DNA from: Myxocyprinus asiaticus
Taxonomy: Eukaryota; Chordata; Actinopteri; Cypriniformes; Catostomidae
DNA: 64,000 nt
Assembly: GCF_019703515.2 (NCBI RefSeq)
Contig: NC_059356.1
Coordinates: forward strand, 24,357,197-24,421,196
Reading direction: 5' to 3'
This document shows positions 1-11,478 of this stretch, piece after piece; positions within the stretch are counted from its first letter, which is position 1; the number at the start of each line of letters is the position of its first letter. Both the position numbers and the translations under genes were made by a program. Below the pieces are notes generated by a model that was not told the DNA's origin, did no database searches, and worked only from the letters and a program-made list of their open reading frames with translations.

Positions 1-74
1 GTTTATAGATGTCTGTTGAAGTATTGTTTTTTCGTCATTGATTCTTACTTTGATTTCCTGTATTAATATATCAG

Positions 75-231
75 ATGGAAGGCCTTATACTTACTGGATT
101 GGTCGACATAATGAGAGTCATGAATATTGGGGCGGAGCTTTCCCTGAGAGTGGAAAATGTGGATGTGCTGTCAATCAAACCTGCACTGATTCAAAGTACT
201 GGTGTAACTGTGACGCTGACTACCGACAATG
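75..231 (+). CDS. cntnap1: cntnap1 exon: fibrinogen-like region, C-terminal part
   Basis: Acceptor ATATCAG precedes and donor GTGAGA follows. The translation [21 protein letters not shown] then CNCDADYRQ matches the CNTNAP segment with YWGG and a CNCDAD motif. It ends in phase 2 inside a TGG codon completed by the next exon. Confidence 0.93.
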
Positions 232-3200
232 GTGAGATAGAAAGAGAGATTGAGGGAGTGCATGAATGTACAAATGATAATTTATCAAAGGAATTTTTTT
301 GTCACATTTTGAGAATACCTTTTAAACGTATTGACCCCCATAAACGTAAACAAAGGCAAAACGCAGTAACTACACATTTTGTTAAAACTGGGTTATAAGC
401 AAAACGAGGTCTCTTAGACTATGATATGTATTGTGATGTATTCTGCTCAGATTCAGAGAAAACAGAGTGTGAGACTATTTTATTATCCATGTTTGACTGC
501 ACAATTAATAAACTTTAAAGCCTTTTTTCTTTGAAGCCATTACTGCATTTTAAGTTTGTAGGGGAGTATTTATATTGCATATACAGTATTTATATACAGT
601 ATATACAAGTACAAAGTAAACATTTATTGATGAACCCAACCTGTAATTATGTGTCTTATGAAGGTTTCGAACATAATCGAAGTCTAAAGACTCATTTAGA
701 AAACCTCTCGGTTTACCAGGCACTCGGACAAGGGCTACTTGTCATTCCGAGACCACCTGCCAGTCAGGAGGATTGTCATTGGGGACACTAACCGCACCGG
801 TTCAGAGGCTCACTACAGTGTCGGAGCACTGTATTGCCATGGAGACAGTGAGTAATGGCTGTTGAATGGAATGTTTGTCTTATAAAATAACCAAATCCTA
901 TCTGACCTGCTTATTACACCACTACTTACTAAATTTGTAAATAAATAGACATGAAATATTGATTTGAGTACTCATTTTATTATGTGCAAAGAAAGAGACT
1001 GCAGAGTGACACGAGAGACATGAAACCAGCACAGCAATGTAGGAAATAAATTGCAAACATTCAGTTATACAGTTGAGTGGTCATTATAACAAAATATTTG
1101 ACCAAAGAATGCTGCAATTCACCAATCAGAATCAAGTATTCCAGAGAGCCATGTATTAAACACCTATAATTATATACGCATTTGGCTTGCTCATGACAAA
1201 TAATTCTCTTAGGAAGTATCTGGAACACCATAGCCATCACAAAGCCCACATATCTGACCTTCCCCACCTTCAAGCCCGGCACCAGTGCCGACATCACATT
1301 TCACTTCAGGACCTACCGCACTAACGGAGTGTTTCTGGAAAACTCAGATGACCACCTTCGGAATTTTATCCGAATAGAACTCAACTGTGAGTGTCCAGTG
1401 GCAGTGGTATTGTAAATTAAATTGTAAATCCCCAAAATATATGGCTTTTATAGTGACTTTGGCACTTGGGTACCTCTTAATTCTGTCTTCTTCACCAATT
1501 CCTCTTAAATTTTCACAGCTACAACTGAGGTGCTATTCATCTTCATGGTGGGTGACGGCATTAGGAATGTGACCCACCGCTCTCCTAAACCTCTCAATGA
1601 TAATGAATGGCACTATGTGGAGGCTGAAATCAATGTGAAATTGGCACGTCTCAAAGTTGATTTTTTCCCTCCTGCCATACACAAGTTCCCAGGCCAGACT
1701 TACATCACCATGAAGTTCACACAACCCCTGCTTGTAGGTAAGAATCAAAGAGCTGGAATTTAGAGGACAGTTTCAGTAATCCTGTTTAAAAGCATAGCTC
1801 ACCGAAAAATAAAAAATCAATCAAGTTTTTTGAGCATTTTTCCATAAAGCATTTGATATGAAAACATAAAATGCATCTGTATTCAGGTGCGGCCAATCAC
1901 ACTTTAAGGCCTTTTCTGGGTTGTTTACGGGGGCTGCGGATGAACGGGGTGCCTGTGGATTTGGAGGGGAAGGTTGACGAGAGAGCTGGAATACGGAGGA
2001 ACTGCACTGGAGCGTGTCTGAACACCTCCATACCATGTCGAAACGGAGGCCAGTGCATTGATGGGTATGCTTCATATGCTTGTGACTGCAATAACACAGC
2101 CTTCGACGGCTATTACTGTCACTTAGGTGAGTTAACACACATTTGAATATGCATACCCTGTTTCCCACACATTGACATAAATTGACATGATGAAATCGAA
2201 ATCCAAACTGCAGATTTTTTCTAATAAATATGCACAAATTTAAAATGATATCTTGTCAATTATAAAACATGTGTAATAATATCATCAGACCATGATTAGG
2301 AGGTTTAAAAGATTTAAATAAAAGATTAATGAAACACTCTTGAATTCAGTGGGAGATATAAGCTGGTAAAGAGAGTCGCTACTGGTTTTTTAAGACTGGC
2401 AGACTCTGGCTGTTGTTTTCACATTATGCTTCAAGCCTCTAAATCCACTGCTGATTTAGGCTAACAGAGAGGAATTTGTCTGCTCTGTGAATTAAACTGC
2501 TTTTCTGGATGAGTAGTGTTGGAATATTTCAGAACCTTGTCTTAGAGCTGATATATATTTTACAATAAACCTTAATACACCCACTAATAGGATTCATCAT
2601 GGGTCACGATTTGGGTCATTTTCATTTATATATCTTATATAATGGAATCTAGACTATGCATTTTGGCTATTTAAAAAAGGGATGAGCCCTTTGATATGTT
2701 CTGCCCAAACTTCCTGTTCCAATAGGAATACGCCAACACAGGAAATAAAACTCCGCTCGTCAAGCAATTTCATGGGGCCTACAAATCAAAACCCACTTAG
2801 CTCAGAATAATAACTTCTTGAAATTGAATAAAATCATTATGAACATTACAGTTATCCCAGGTGGGATAGACAGCCAATTTTAAGGCTGTTCATATATACT
2901 GACTGAAATGAGGATTTAGATTTTTCCCTATCTATGTCAATTGTATAGAAAAAGACGTTTTCCAATGTGGGGGAGGGGTGTTCATGACATGACACAATAA
3001 CAGCAGGTGTATGGTATCTGCTTTGATTACATTGTTTTAGATATCGGGGCATTCTTTGATGTGGGAGCATGGCTACGCTATGACATTCGTAAAGAGCCGA
3101 TTTCCTTTGATGCATGGTGGGCAAACTTCTGGATAGAGCCTCACTGGCACAACTTCACCCTCGGCTACAACACAACAACTGATGACATAGAATTTAGCTT

Positions 3201-6200
3201 CAGCACACTACAGGCCCCAGCTGTGCTGCTGTATATCAGCTCCTTTGGCAATGATTACATCGCTGTCCTGCTCAAAAAAGATGGTATACACACTCACAAA
3301 CACCATTGCATAATGAAGTGTGTGATATTTTCAATGTTTAAATACGTTTGCCTATCCCATCTTAACATGCACAGACAATCTGGGGGAGAGTTTGAGTAAC
3401 ATATTTTAAAGAAGACAATATTTTTGCAATTCCATTTAGTGCTGCTAGTGGTGCAGAAATTACAGACTTCAGCTTTAAAGCTAAAGTAACTTTTACTGTG
3501 TCCAACCTTAGTATGCAGAGACTATAAGTAAGCCATTCATAGGTAAATTTTCTTGAAAACTGTAAACACTGTGTCTCTGTGGTGCTATGAAAAATCTGTT
3601 TGTTTTGAGCTACCATCTATACAAACACAATGACACTGACTCTCCCAATGGCATGAGTTGGGGGTGGGACTATCTATTTGTTTGACCCCGTATTTGGAAA
3701 GCTGTTTTGAAAACAATGTTTATTTTTGCAGTTCCATTTGGTGGCACTAGTGGCACAGAAATTACATACTTCAGCTTTAAGATGCTCTCGGAACAATGCA
3801 GAAAGGATCTTTAACTTTGTAATGATCATTCAGAGGCATTGTTGATGATATTGTACAGAGGAATTCATTTGATATATTACTGTCACGTAATGTAGAGAAC
3901 ATTTCGAGATTTTGTTTTAACTTCTTTTGCAGGTACTTTATCACTGAGGTACCGGCTTGGTATAATAAGTTATAAATTTAAGTTGACTGATAGAAACATG
4001 GCGGATGGCTTCCCTCATTTTGTCAACATCACAAGACACAACTACACCGTATGGACACAGGTAGGCTCTCCTACCAGATCAATTGGGAATTAAAATGGAA
4101 AAACTTAACGATCCATCATTGAAAACCATATATTGACAAATATTATTTGTGTGTGTTTGCACATGTATTTCTAGGTGGATTACATGGATCCATGGGTTGA
4201 GAAGTTAATACCAGGAGAGATTCCAAGATTTGACTCACCAAAGTCTATATTCTTGGGCAGAGTCATGGGTAAGAAAATTATATTCATCTTAACCTGTTAA
4301 GATTTTGAAAGGACAAAAAAAAAAAAAAAAAAAAAAACTAGAGCACATGATTAACTATTTGTAGATGAAAAGTTGAGTACTTGCATGTAATTGATATGGT
4401 TTTTGCTATCTTCTTCATAGAGGTGGGAGGTGTAGATTACGAAATTCAGAGGCACAACAGTCCAGGATTTATGGGCTGTATATCAGGGGTCCGCTACAAC
4501 ATTTTCGCCCCGCTGAAGGTTTACTTCCGTCCCAATGTAACCAACCCACCCGTGACTACTCAAGGCTATGTGGTGGAGTCTAACTGTGGGGCATTTCCCC
4601 CTGTCTTAGGATATGTCCCTTGGGAGGATGACCCCTGGTTCACTGGGCTGTGTAAGACTACATTTCCCTCCATTCACATAAAGATTGCCTTGTTATAACT
4701 GGTGAATTCAGGTTAACTGGGTCAATATACTGTTAAAAATCAGGCCAGTGTACCTGAATTCAGCTTTTATTTGCTTTCGAACAGGTTATTTGTGCAAGTA
4801 TGTAGTGTAAGAAGATTTATTTTAAACAAATGCAAATGTTATACTCTTAAATTCTAGTGATTACAATTTATGCTGCGATAAGATTGTTTTTATCCATCTA
4901 ATGATATGTTGTTGTTTATTTTTAGTCTTCCATTATATTCATGATGATGTGACCCCACCTTGGATGACATGTAAGTTTACAGTCACACTTATTTTATATT
5001 CTTCAGTGCTATAGCTACTGGGCTCAGTGACCATGACCTGAAATCATTACATGAGAGAAAAATAGACAGTGATCAGGCAGATAGTCATATAATTAGAGGA
5101 TTTTTGTTGTTGTATTCCAAAAACACACGAAAGAAAAGATGTCTGTTAAATGTATGTAGAGGTTTTATGGTAAATTGGACACTTAAGCTTAATCATCTAT
5201 CATTATGTGTATATTCCATGACTAAAAATCAGCATCAGGTTAATCTTAAACTTGTATGGCATGACATTTATGTAGCCATTTAGATACATTTTTAAAAGAA
5301 ACACCAATGACAAATTATCAGAAAGTGTCCCACTTTACCAGCGCTTTACCACCTTGCTCTTTTTTTCCCTGTATTCCATTTCAACCTTTCTTTCTCTCTA
5401 CATATATATCACACAAACAGAAACATTCTCTCCTGACTCTCTCTCTCACAGTCTACCAAATGTCGCTGACCTTCTATGTGTTTATTATGCTAAAACCTAT
5501 TTCTGAAATCCTCTTAATTTGCAGAACACGGGATTAGCGAACATTCATAATACCATAAGAATATAAGCCTCTGCATAAAGATGCACTGGAGCCATGTCAG
5601 AAACTTGTTATAATCAATTATAAAATGTAATATAATATGTAGAATAATAAATATGCTATATGCTCAACTGGTGGGTTGCAACCCAAAAATGGTTGCAGGT
5701 CTGGGGACAACATGGAATAACTATTATAAATGCAAATAATAAAATGTAACTAACTATATAATTGTGTTTAGTTAGGATAGCAAAATATCATGGTTTATCA
5801 GTTTCCAATGCTTCCAATATCTCTTTGTTGTTGACGCGTGCCCAATCAAACTGTCATTTTAGTGCATATTTATCTGTCAGTTGGTTGAAGCTAGCCAAAT
5901 TGGACAGACATGCCCCTATCCTTGAACACCATGAGAAAAACATTAAATATGAATTACGTGTTTGATATTATGCTGGGTTGGCACTTGATGTCCAATGTAA
6001 AATCTGTATTCTAAAGTTACAACAATGATGTATGGAAATCAGTGCAAGGATATTATATAGAATAATGATATACTGTAGATGTAAGCATCAAATCTCAAAT
6101 ATTGCAGACAGACAATGATTTACAGTATATGTGAACACATTAAGTCTCCTTAACATGACTTAACCCAATATTCCCCAACATGATACAAACTATGTTTAAG

Positions 6201-9200
6201 CCATCGTTTACAGACAGCTCAGCTAGAATTCTGTAATATTCGTTTTATTAAAGGTGCATATTAATAACTACTATATGGGTGTGTGGGTGTCTGTCTGGGA
6301 CAGGGGCGGAGCCAGGAGTTTTTCACAGGGGTGGCCTGTATCAGGGGTGGCCACCCCCTAGCTCCACCATTGCTCTGGGATTACAGTAAATTGGGATTTT
6401 GGAGGTCATCAAAAAAGAAATACACACATATATTGATAAATATACAAATATCACTACATGCAGGGGTTAAATTGGGGCAATTTCAAAAAAAGAATGAAAT
6501 GGTCCAGACTGTGTGGCGTCGGAACCTGTTCTGTTATAATCATAGAGCGGCACTGTTTTAAGCGCAGGCTGGAGAATGGAGAGCAGGCTGTGGAGCACAG
6601 TAGAGCAGAACCATTGCAGTGTCACTCTAGGCAAATATATCAGGAAGCATAATGCTTAATGTAATTAATTTTGGTTTTTTTGAGCAAGGCAAGTTTATTT
6701 AAATAGCACATTTCATACACAATGGCAATTTAAAGTGCTTTATATATAAATTATATTGAAATTACATGATAAAATTAATTTTAAAACCAATTAAGTACAA
6801 GAAATTAGAATAAAAAGTAAAAAAATTAATTTGATAAAAAGAATTATTATAAATAAATAAAAAATAAAAAGAATACTGAAATAAAATGATGTAGTGCAAT
6901 CAGTAAGTGCAGCACAGTGCTCAGTCAGTAAATGCACAGTTAAACAGATGTGTTTTCAGTTTGGATTTGAATGTGGCTACTGTTGGAGTATACCTGACCT
7001 CTTCTGGAAGCTGGTTCCAGCTGTGGGTGGCATAATAGCTAAACGCTGTCTCACCTTGTTTTGAGTGAACCCTCTGTTTGTCTAACTGACTTGATCCTAA
7101 TGATCTGAGAGGTCTATATTCAACAAGCATATCTGAGATGTATTTAGGTCTTAGGCTATTGAGTGATTTATAAACGAGTAATAGTACTTTAAAATCAATT
7201 CTAAATGTAACTGGAAGCCAATTTAAAGACCTGAGGACTCGAGTAATATGCTCTGATTTTTTTGGTTCGGGTGAGAATCCTGGCAGCAGCATTCTGAATG
7301 AGCTGCAGGTGTCTAATGGACTTTTTGGGAAGGCCAGTGAGGAATCCATTGCAGTAGTCCACCCTAATGGTGATGAATGCTTGAACAATTTTCTCAAAGT
7401 GTTGACTAGATACAAAACATCTAATTCTGGCTATATTTTTTAGATGATAGTAGGCTGATTTAGTTATTGCTTTGATGTGACTACTGAAACTAAGATATGT
7501 CTCCAAAATGACACCAAGAATCCTTACTTGATTTTTTTGTCTTTAGACCCTTGGAGTCAAGGTATGTGTTCACCTTGGGAACTTTGCTTTGTTGCCAAAT
7601 ACAGTGACCTCTTTCTTGTCGTTGTATAACTGAAGGAAGTTTTGGCACATCCAACTGTTATTTTCGTCAATGTACTGTCAAAGGGAGTCTATGGGGCTGT
7701 AGTCATTTGGCGATAGGGCTAGATAGATCTGGGTGTCGTCTGCATAGCTATGGTACGCAATTTGGTTCTTTTTCATAATTTGGCCTAGTGGGAGCATATA
7801 CAGGTTGAACAGGAACGGTGCAAGAATTTAGTCTTGTGGGACTCCTCACGTCATGGATGTCCACTCAGATACATAGTTGCCTATGTTCACATAGTAGCCC
7901 CTCCCTACCTAGTTTTCCAGTCTGTCTATGAGAATGTTGTGGTCAATAGTGTCAAAGAAGCACTGAGATCAAATAATACCAGCTCTGATATTTTGCCTAA
8001 ATCAGTATTTAGCCGAATATCATTAAGGATCTTTATGAGTGCCGTCTCTGTGCTATGATGCGGTCGGAAACCAGACTGGAAATGGTCCAATTAGCCATTC
8101 ATGATTAAGAATTTGTTCAGCTGGTTGAAAATAACCTTTTCAATGATTTTGCCTATGAAAGGAAGATTTGATATTGGTCTGTAGTTGATCAATATCAAGT
8201 TATCTAGATTGCTCTAAGAAGGGGCTTGACAACTGCAGTTTTCAGGGACTTCGGAAATGTGCCTGAAAGGAGTGATGCATTTACTATTTCTAACAGATCT
8301 TTTTCCAGACATTTAAACAATTTTTTTTTAATTATGTGGGGAGTGTGTCAAGACAGCAGGTTGACGTTTTAAGATGCTGTACTGTTTCTTCCAGGGGTTT
8401 GCCATCAATTGCCTCAAAATCAGACATAGAGACTAATTTCTGAATTTTTTGTGAGAACGAGCTGATCGGCAATCTAATGTCATTGATGTTCTTCATGAAA
8501 AAAGATGCAAACTCGTTGCATTTGCTGTCAGAGATCATTTCACAGGGAACCTGTGTTGGGGGATTAGTTTGTCTCTCTACAGTAGCAAAAAGAGTATGGG
8601 TGTTGTTTATGTTGCTGTTTATAATGTTTGAGAAGAAGGTCTGCCTAGCTATACTTAGTTCCAAATTGAAAGCATGAAGGCTGTGTTATAGATATTATAA
8701 TGGACTTCAAGTTGTGTTTTCCGCCACATTCGTTCTGCTTTCCTGCATTTTCTTTTCATGTTTTGTGCTGCTGTTGTGTTTCTCCAAGGTGCTTTACACC
8801 TACCAGTAATCATCCTGACCTTTACAGGAGCAATGCCATCAATAGCATTTTTTACTTTTTAAGTTTAAGTTATCGAGGAGAACATCAACACAGTCTGTGG
8901 ATATACTTGGTGTCAAAGATATAGCCTTGATAAATTGCACACTAGTATTCTCATTTATGTACCTCTTTCTGACAGAGACAGATCTCAGTGGCAGGAGAAA
9001 ACAATAATTTCAAAGAAAATACAGAAATGGTCAGATAGCACGACATCCTTAATAATAGTGGATGAAATGTTCAGACCCTTACTAATGAGCAGATCAAGAG
9101 TGTCCGCGACTGTGTGTGGGTCCATCTACATGCTGAGTCAGATCAAAATTGTTTAAAACTGTTATAAGTTCTTTGGCAGTGTTGTGTTCAGGATTATCTA

Positions 9201-10087
9201 TATGAATATTGAAATCCCCAGCAATAACAAAACAGTCAAATTCAGAGGAAGTTGTTGATAACAGTTCTGTAAAATCATCAACAAAGCCAGGAGAGTATTT
9301 TGGAGGCTTATAAATAATGATAAATAGAATGCGTGGAGCACCTTTTAGTATAATACTTAGATATTCAAAGGTCAAGTAAACACCAAGTGACACTTGCATT
9401 GAAAGACATCTTTAAATATCACAGCAAATCCTCCACCTCTCCTAACAGCTCTGCAGACACTCATAAAAGTAAAGTTTGGAGGGGCTGATTCATTGAGGAA
9501 TGTTGCACTGCAGCTGTTATCTAACCAAGTTTCATTTAGAAACATAAAGTCCAGGTTGTTTGTGGTTATGAGTTCATTGACTAAAAATGACTTGTTCTTT
9601 AGTGAGCAGATGTTCAAAAGTTTGCCATATGTCTTGAGAAGGCCTTCATCTTCCTATCACTTAACATAACAGATACAGAAAAAGCTACTGGTACAGCAAG
9701 TACACACACTGAATGGAGACAGAATGTGTGAACTTTGTGTGAAACACAAACTGGCCTGGAGCATACAGGAAATTAAGTGGATTGACAAACTGCCAATAAT
9801 TTATTTTCTTTTTTCATTCAAAGATGCCGTAACATTGTTTCTGATCGTTCTGACAAATTTAACCCCCGGTTTCTGTCTTTTTCTCCACAGTAATAGTGAC
9901 CGTGTCTCTGATGTTGCTGTTCCTGATCCTTTACGGCCTCTACATTTACTTGTACAGGTATAAAGGCAGTTATCACACTAATGAACCAAAACAGCTGGAG
10001 TCTCCCAGCTCCGCTCGCCCCCTCACTGACACTCTACGCAAGGAGAAAAAGAACCTGCCAGAAATAGAGGAGAGTCCCAAGGAATAA
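75..10087 (+). CDS. cntnap1: cntnap1 (contactin-associated protein 1, Caspr), 3' part, 11 exons
   Basis: Type I membrane protein of the neurexin superfamily. In vertebrates it joins contactin-1 on the axon at the paranodal junction, opposite glial neurofascin-155, and links to protein 4.1. The window holds the C-terminal part as exons 75-231, 720-847, 1213-1386, 1519-1737, 1887-2126, 3041-3283, 3933-4060, 4175-4268, 4421-4651, 4926-4970 and 9891-10087. Every junction has AG/GT sites and all reading phases agree (about 618 residues). Order: end of the fibrinogen-like region (YWGG, CNCDAD), laminin-G 3, a Cys-rich EGF repeat, laminin-G 4, a hydrophobic helix ([19 protein letters not shown]) and a tail beginning [12 protein letters not shown], the juxtamembrane protein 4.1-binding type of motif. 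The tail end ([13 protein letters not shown]) matches the C-terminus of mammalian CNTNAP1 (NLPQILEESRSE) rather than CNTNAP2-5. Upstream exons lie outside the window. The neighbouring convergent ezh1 supports orthology. Confidence 0.95.
720..847 (+). CDS. cntnap1: cntnap1 exon: linker before laminin-G 3
   Basis: Acceptor TTTACCAG, donor GTGAGT. The translation runs [21 protein letters not shown] then RTGSEA, YCHGD, the CNTNAP block that contains LSFKDHLPV and the DTNR motif. It enters in phase 2 and leaves in phase 1. Confidence 0.93.
1213..1386 (+). CDS. cntnap1: cntnap1 exon: laminin-G 3, first half
   Basis: Acceptor CTCTTAG, donor GTGAGT. It encodes [17 protein letters not shown] and later [19 protein letters not shown], the standard start of a laminin-G sandwich in CNTNAP proteins. 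Phase 1 to phase 1, 174 nt. Confidence 0.94.
1519..1737 (+). CDS. cntnap1: cntnap1 exon: laminin-G 3, middle
   Basis: Acceptor TTTTCACAG, donor GTAAGA. It encodes [18 protein letters not shown] and [19 protein letters not shown]; the conserved NDNEWH(Y/H)V laminin-G motif is visible. Phase 1 to phase 1, 219 nt. Confidence 0.94.
1887..2126 (+). CDS. cntnap1: cntnap1 exon: laminin-G 3 end plus EGF-like repeat
   Basis: Acceptor ATTCAG, donor GTGAGT. It encodes the closing laminin-G strand ([20 protein letters not shown]) and then a compact EGF module with Cys spacing C-x-N-G-G-x-C and a final C-x-C ([16 protein letters not shown]). Phase 1 to phase 1, 240 nt. Confidence 0.94.
2127..3040 (+). 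other. cntnap1 intron, about 0.9 kb, no feature seen
   Basis: Donor GTGAGT and acceptor TGTTTTAG frame this intron. No open frame, tandem repeat or transposon end could be recognised. Confidence 0.7.
3041..3283 (+). CDS. cntnap1: cntnap1 exon: laminin-G 4, first half
   Basis: Acceptor TGTTTTAG, donor GTATAC (weaker than the gene's other donors). It encodes [18 protein letters not shown] and later [18 protein letters not shown], typical of the last laminin-G domain of CNTNAP proteins. 243 nt, phase 1 to 1. Confidence 0.93.
3421..3783 (+). repeat. Direct repeat pair of about 60 bp in a cntnap1 intron
   Basis: Two similar segments in the same orientation, about 3421-3483 and 3724-3782, share TTTTTGCA(A/G)TTCCATTT, then AGTGG(T/C)(G/A)CAGAAATTACA and CTTCAGCTTTAA. 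The roughly 240 bp between them is not obviously repeated. The family was not recognised. Confidence 0.6.
3933..4060 (+). CDS. cntnap1: cntnap1 exon: laminin-G 4, middle
   Basis: Acceptor TTTTGCAG, donor GTAGGC. It encodes [10 protein letters not shown] and [20 protein letters not shown]. Phase 1 in, phase 0 out; 128 nt. Confidence 0.92.
4175..4268 (+). CDS. cntnap1: cntnap1 exon: laminin-G 4, late part
   Basis: Acceptor TTTCTAG, donor GTAAGA. It encodes [20 protein letters not shown] then [10 protein letters not shown]; the SxxIFLGRV strand is characteristic of the CNTNAP laminin-G 4. 94 nt, phase 0 to 1. Confidence 0.92.
4421..4651 (+). CDS. cntnap1: cntnap1 exon: laminin-G 4 end and juxtamembrane stalk
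   Basis: Acceptor TTCATAG, donor GTAAGA. It encodes [13 protein letters not shown] (the closing GF-GCISGV strand), [16 protein letters not shown] and an acidic, aromatic stalk [11 protein letters not shown]. 231 nt, phase 1 to 1. Confidence 0.93.
4926..4970 (+). CDS. cntnap1: cntnap1 micro-exon (45 nt): stalk before the membrane
   Basis: Acceptor TTTTTAG, donor GTAAGT; 45 nt, phase 1 to 1, encoding [15 protein letters not shown]. It joins in frame to the transmembrane exon almost 5 kb away. It is too short to stand out as an open frame; phase and the good splice sites support it. Confidence 0.85.
4971..6689 (+). other. First part of the last cntnap1 intron, no gene
   Basis: AT-rich intron sequence. 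Around 6300-6360 a short GC-rich stretch (GGGGCGGAGCCAGGAG, then GGGGTGGCCACCCC) looks like an old repeat fragment, family not recognised. No coding potential is seen. Confidence 0.6.
6921..7506 (-). pseudogene. LINE reverse transcriptase C-terminal fragment
   Basis: Two overlapping frames encode the thumb and C-terminal part of the LINE protein: [16 protein letters not shown] in one, [14 protein letters not shown] and [20 protein letters not shown] in the other. A frameshift lies between them near 7260-7400. It belongs to the 6690-9660 element and is not a host gene. Confidence 0.8.
9094..9617 (-). pseudogene. LINE apurinic-type endonuclease fragment
   Basis: Two frames cover an EEP-fold endonuclease: FMFLNETWL (NETWL catalytic Glu), [13 protein letters not shown], then in another frame [19 protein letters not shown] and [13 protein letters not shown] (GDFN motif). 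The frame breaks near 9390. It is part of the 6690-9660 element. Confidence 0.8.
9891..10087 (+). CDS. cntnap1: cntnap1 last coding exon: transmembrane helix and cytoplasmic tail
   Basis: Acceptor TTTCTCCACAG, stop TAA at 10085-10087. The exon gives a hydrophobic helix of about 20 residues, then [12 protein letters not shown] (protein 4.1/FERM-binding type) and a tail of about 43 residues in all, ending EIEESPKE. Mammalian CNTNAP1 has a longer, proline-rich tail with a similar start and end; here the proline-rich middle is absent. Confidence 0.95.
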
Positions 10088-11478
10088 CACACAACTACAG
10101 TATGAAAGATGACTGGATGAAAGGAGGGGAAGACTGAACACTGAGGACTGAGTCACAAATGGGATTTTCTTATTTCTCTTTTGCCTTTATAGTAATGTAA
10201 CTGTATATTTATTTTTCTTTCCCATTATTTTTACAGTGTGTTCTGATATTTAGTGCTTTTGGCAGGGTTCAAAGCGAGCAGGCTAAAGATACTTTACCAT
10301 CCAATCAATGAGCACTGGCAGTGCAGGCCAACTGAAGTGCCTCAGCAACATTACAGGAAACTTTGAAACTACATAACACTACAAAAATCATTAATCAGTA
10401 TTTCTTCTTATTTTCCAGTAAAAATATCTAAACATCATTAAAATAAGACACATTTACTAAAGATATAAAGATATATATATATTTTTTTACCTCATTGGCA
10501 ATTGTTTTTCTTGTTTTAATTTTAAAGCGTACAAAATGAAATTTAGGCTTAAAATAAGAAAAAAAAATTCCAATGAGAAAAAGTCTTAATATCTCATGCA
10601 ATTTTGCTTCTCAAATAAATTGATCTTGTTTTAATGATGTGTGGAGATTTTTACTATAAAACAAGACTGTAAATCAATATTGATTAAAGAAAAGTGATTT
10701 TTGTAGTGTGTACTGAATGAAGTGATCATTTTGACTCAGAAGTAGTGTAGATTTAAGCGAGTTTGATAGTCATGTTGTTTTGATGAGAGAGCAAAATGCA
10801 CAAAGACAACCTTAAAGAGGAAAATGTGTTGAAGATGAAGATATGTTTACACATATCTGTTGCATCATCACTCAAACTTCATTAATGTAAAGTATGAAAG
10901 TTTTAGCTATAGCTGGATCCAAAACATTGCTTGGAAATAGCTCAGAAACATTGCTGTTAAATGGTATTTAAGTACCTATTTGTTATTAGTACACACGACA
11001 TGCCTAAAACATGTTACAGTGCTTAAAAGAGTTGGAGAGTCAAATGGCATTGAATATCTTCAGCTTCTTCTCAAGAGCACAACGATTGAATTTAAATGTG
11101 CTGAACAATGTTCTTTTGGGTAAATCTAATTTCTGTGGCATATTTAAAACAACAGAACAGTGTTTGCATTTGTGTACTTCTTGGTGACAATTCTTAGTTT
11201 TAGCATTCATGAAGATTTTGACATTTGAAATCTTTTCCTAAATATAACACAATGGGAAACGTCTAACCATCAGCCAAATTATCAGACGTGATCACGGGTT
11301 GGTAACAGTTTTCACGATGCCACAGTGGAATAAAATATAGAGATGAAAACGAAAAGCTTATAACTAAGAATACATATCCTCCTTATCGCTGCTAATTCAA
11401 AACACACACAAGCCTTTCCAAGCCATTATCTGTTGACCATTCTCAAGGAATTTCAACACTAAAGTTGATAGTTGATAA
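10088..11478 (+). other. cntnap1 3' UTR and following sequence
   Basis: Follows the cntnap1 stop. An AATAAA lies near 10615, inside a MITE, and another good AATAAAAG lies at 18089 beyond two transposon insertions; which is used cannot be told from sequence. No other coding signal is seen. Confidence 0.5.
10377..10708. mobile_element. MITE with CACTACAAAAATCA inverted ends
   Basis: The left end CACTACAAAAATCA is matched by the reverse complement of TGATTTTTGTAGTG on the right. The inside carries a TTAAAACAAGAT-type motif seen in a common fish MITE, and a related sequence lies inside the element at 27243-28079. It is non-coding and about 330 bp. It probably sits in the cntnap1 3' UTR. Confidence 0.65.

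Larger units (their letters stand above)
6690..9660 (-). mobile_element. L2-like non-LTR retrotransposon, antisense in cntnap1 intron, decayed
   Basis: Read on the - strand, pieces of one LINE appear in order. Endonuclease start is at about 9617-9094 ([31 protein letters not shown]). A linker is at 8664-8332. Reverse transcriptase follows with FDTIDHNIL near 7960 and the catalytic [11 protein letters not shown] near 7755. A C-terminal segment lies at 7506-6921 ([33 protein letters not shown]). The 3' end near 6690-6740 has the GGCAAGTTTATTTAAATAGC and AAAGTGCTTTA tail common in fish LINEs of this group. Frames are broken many times, so it is dead. The exact clade (L2 versus a related jockey-type clade) is not certain. 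Confidence 0.85.

Noticed and set aside
6921..9617. Open frames as candidate host genes in the cntnap1 intron
   Set aside because: They encode LINE endonuclease and reverse transcriptase motifs with repeated frame breaks.
75..10087. Assignment to cntnap2 or another CNTNAP paralogue
   Set aside because: The cytoplasmic start and final NLPxI-EES residues match CNTNAP1, and the gene lies beside ezh1.
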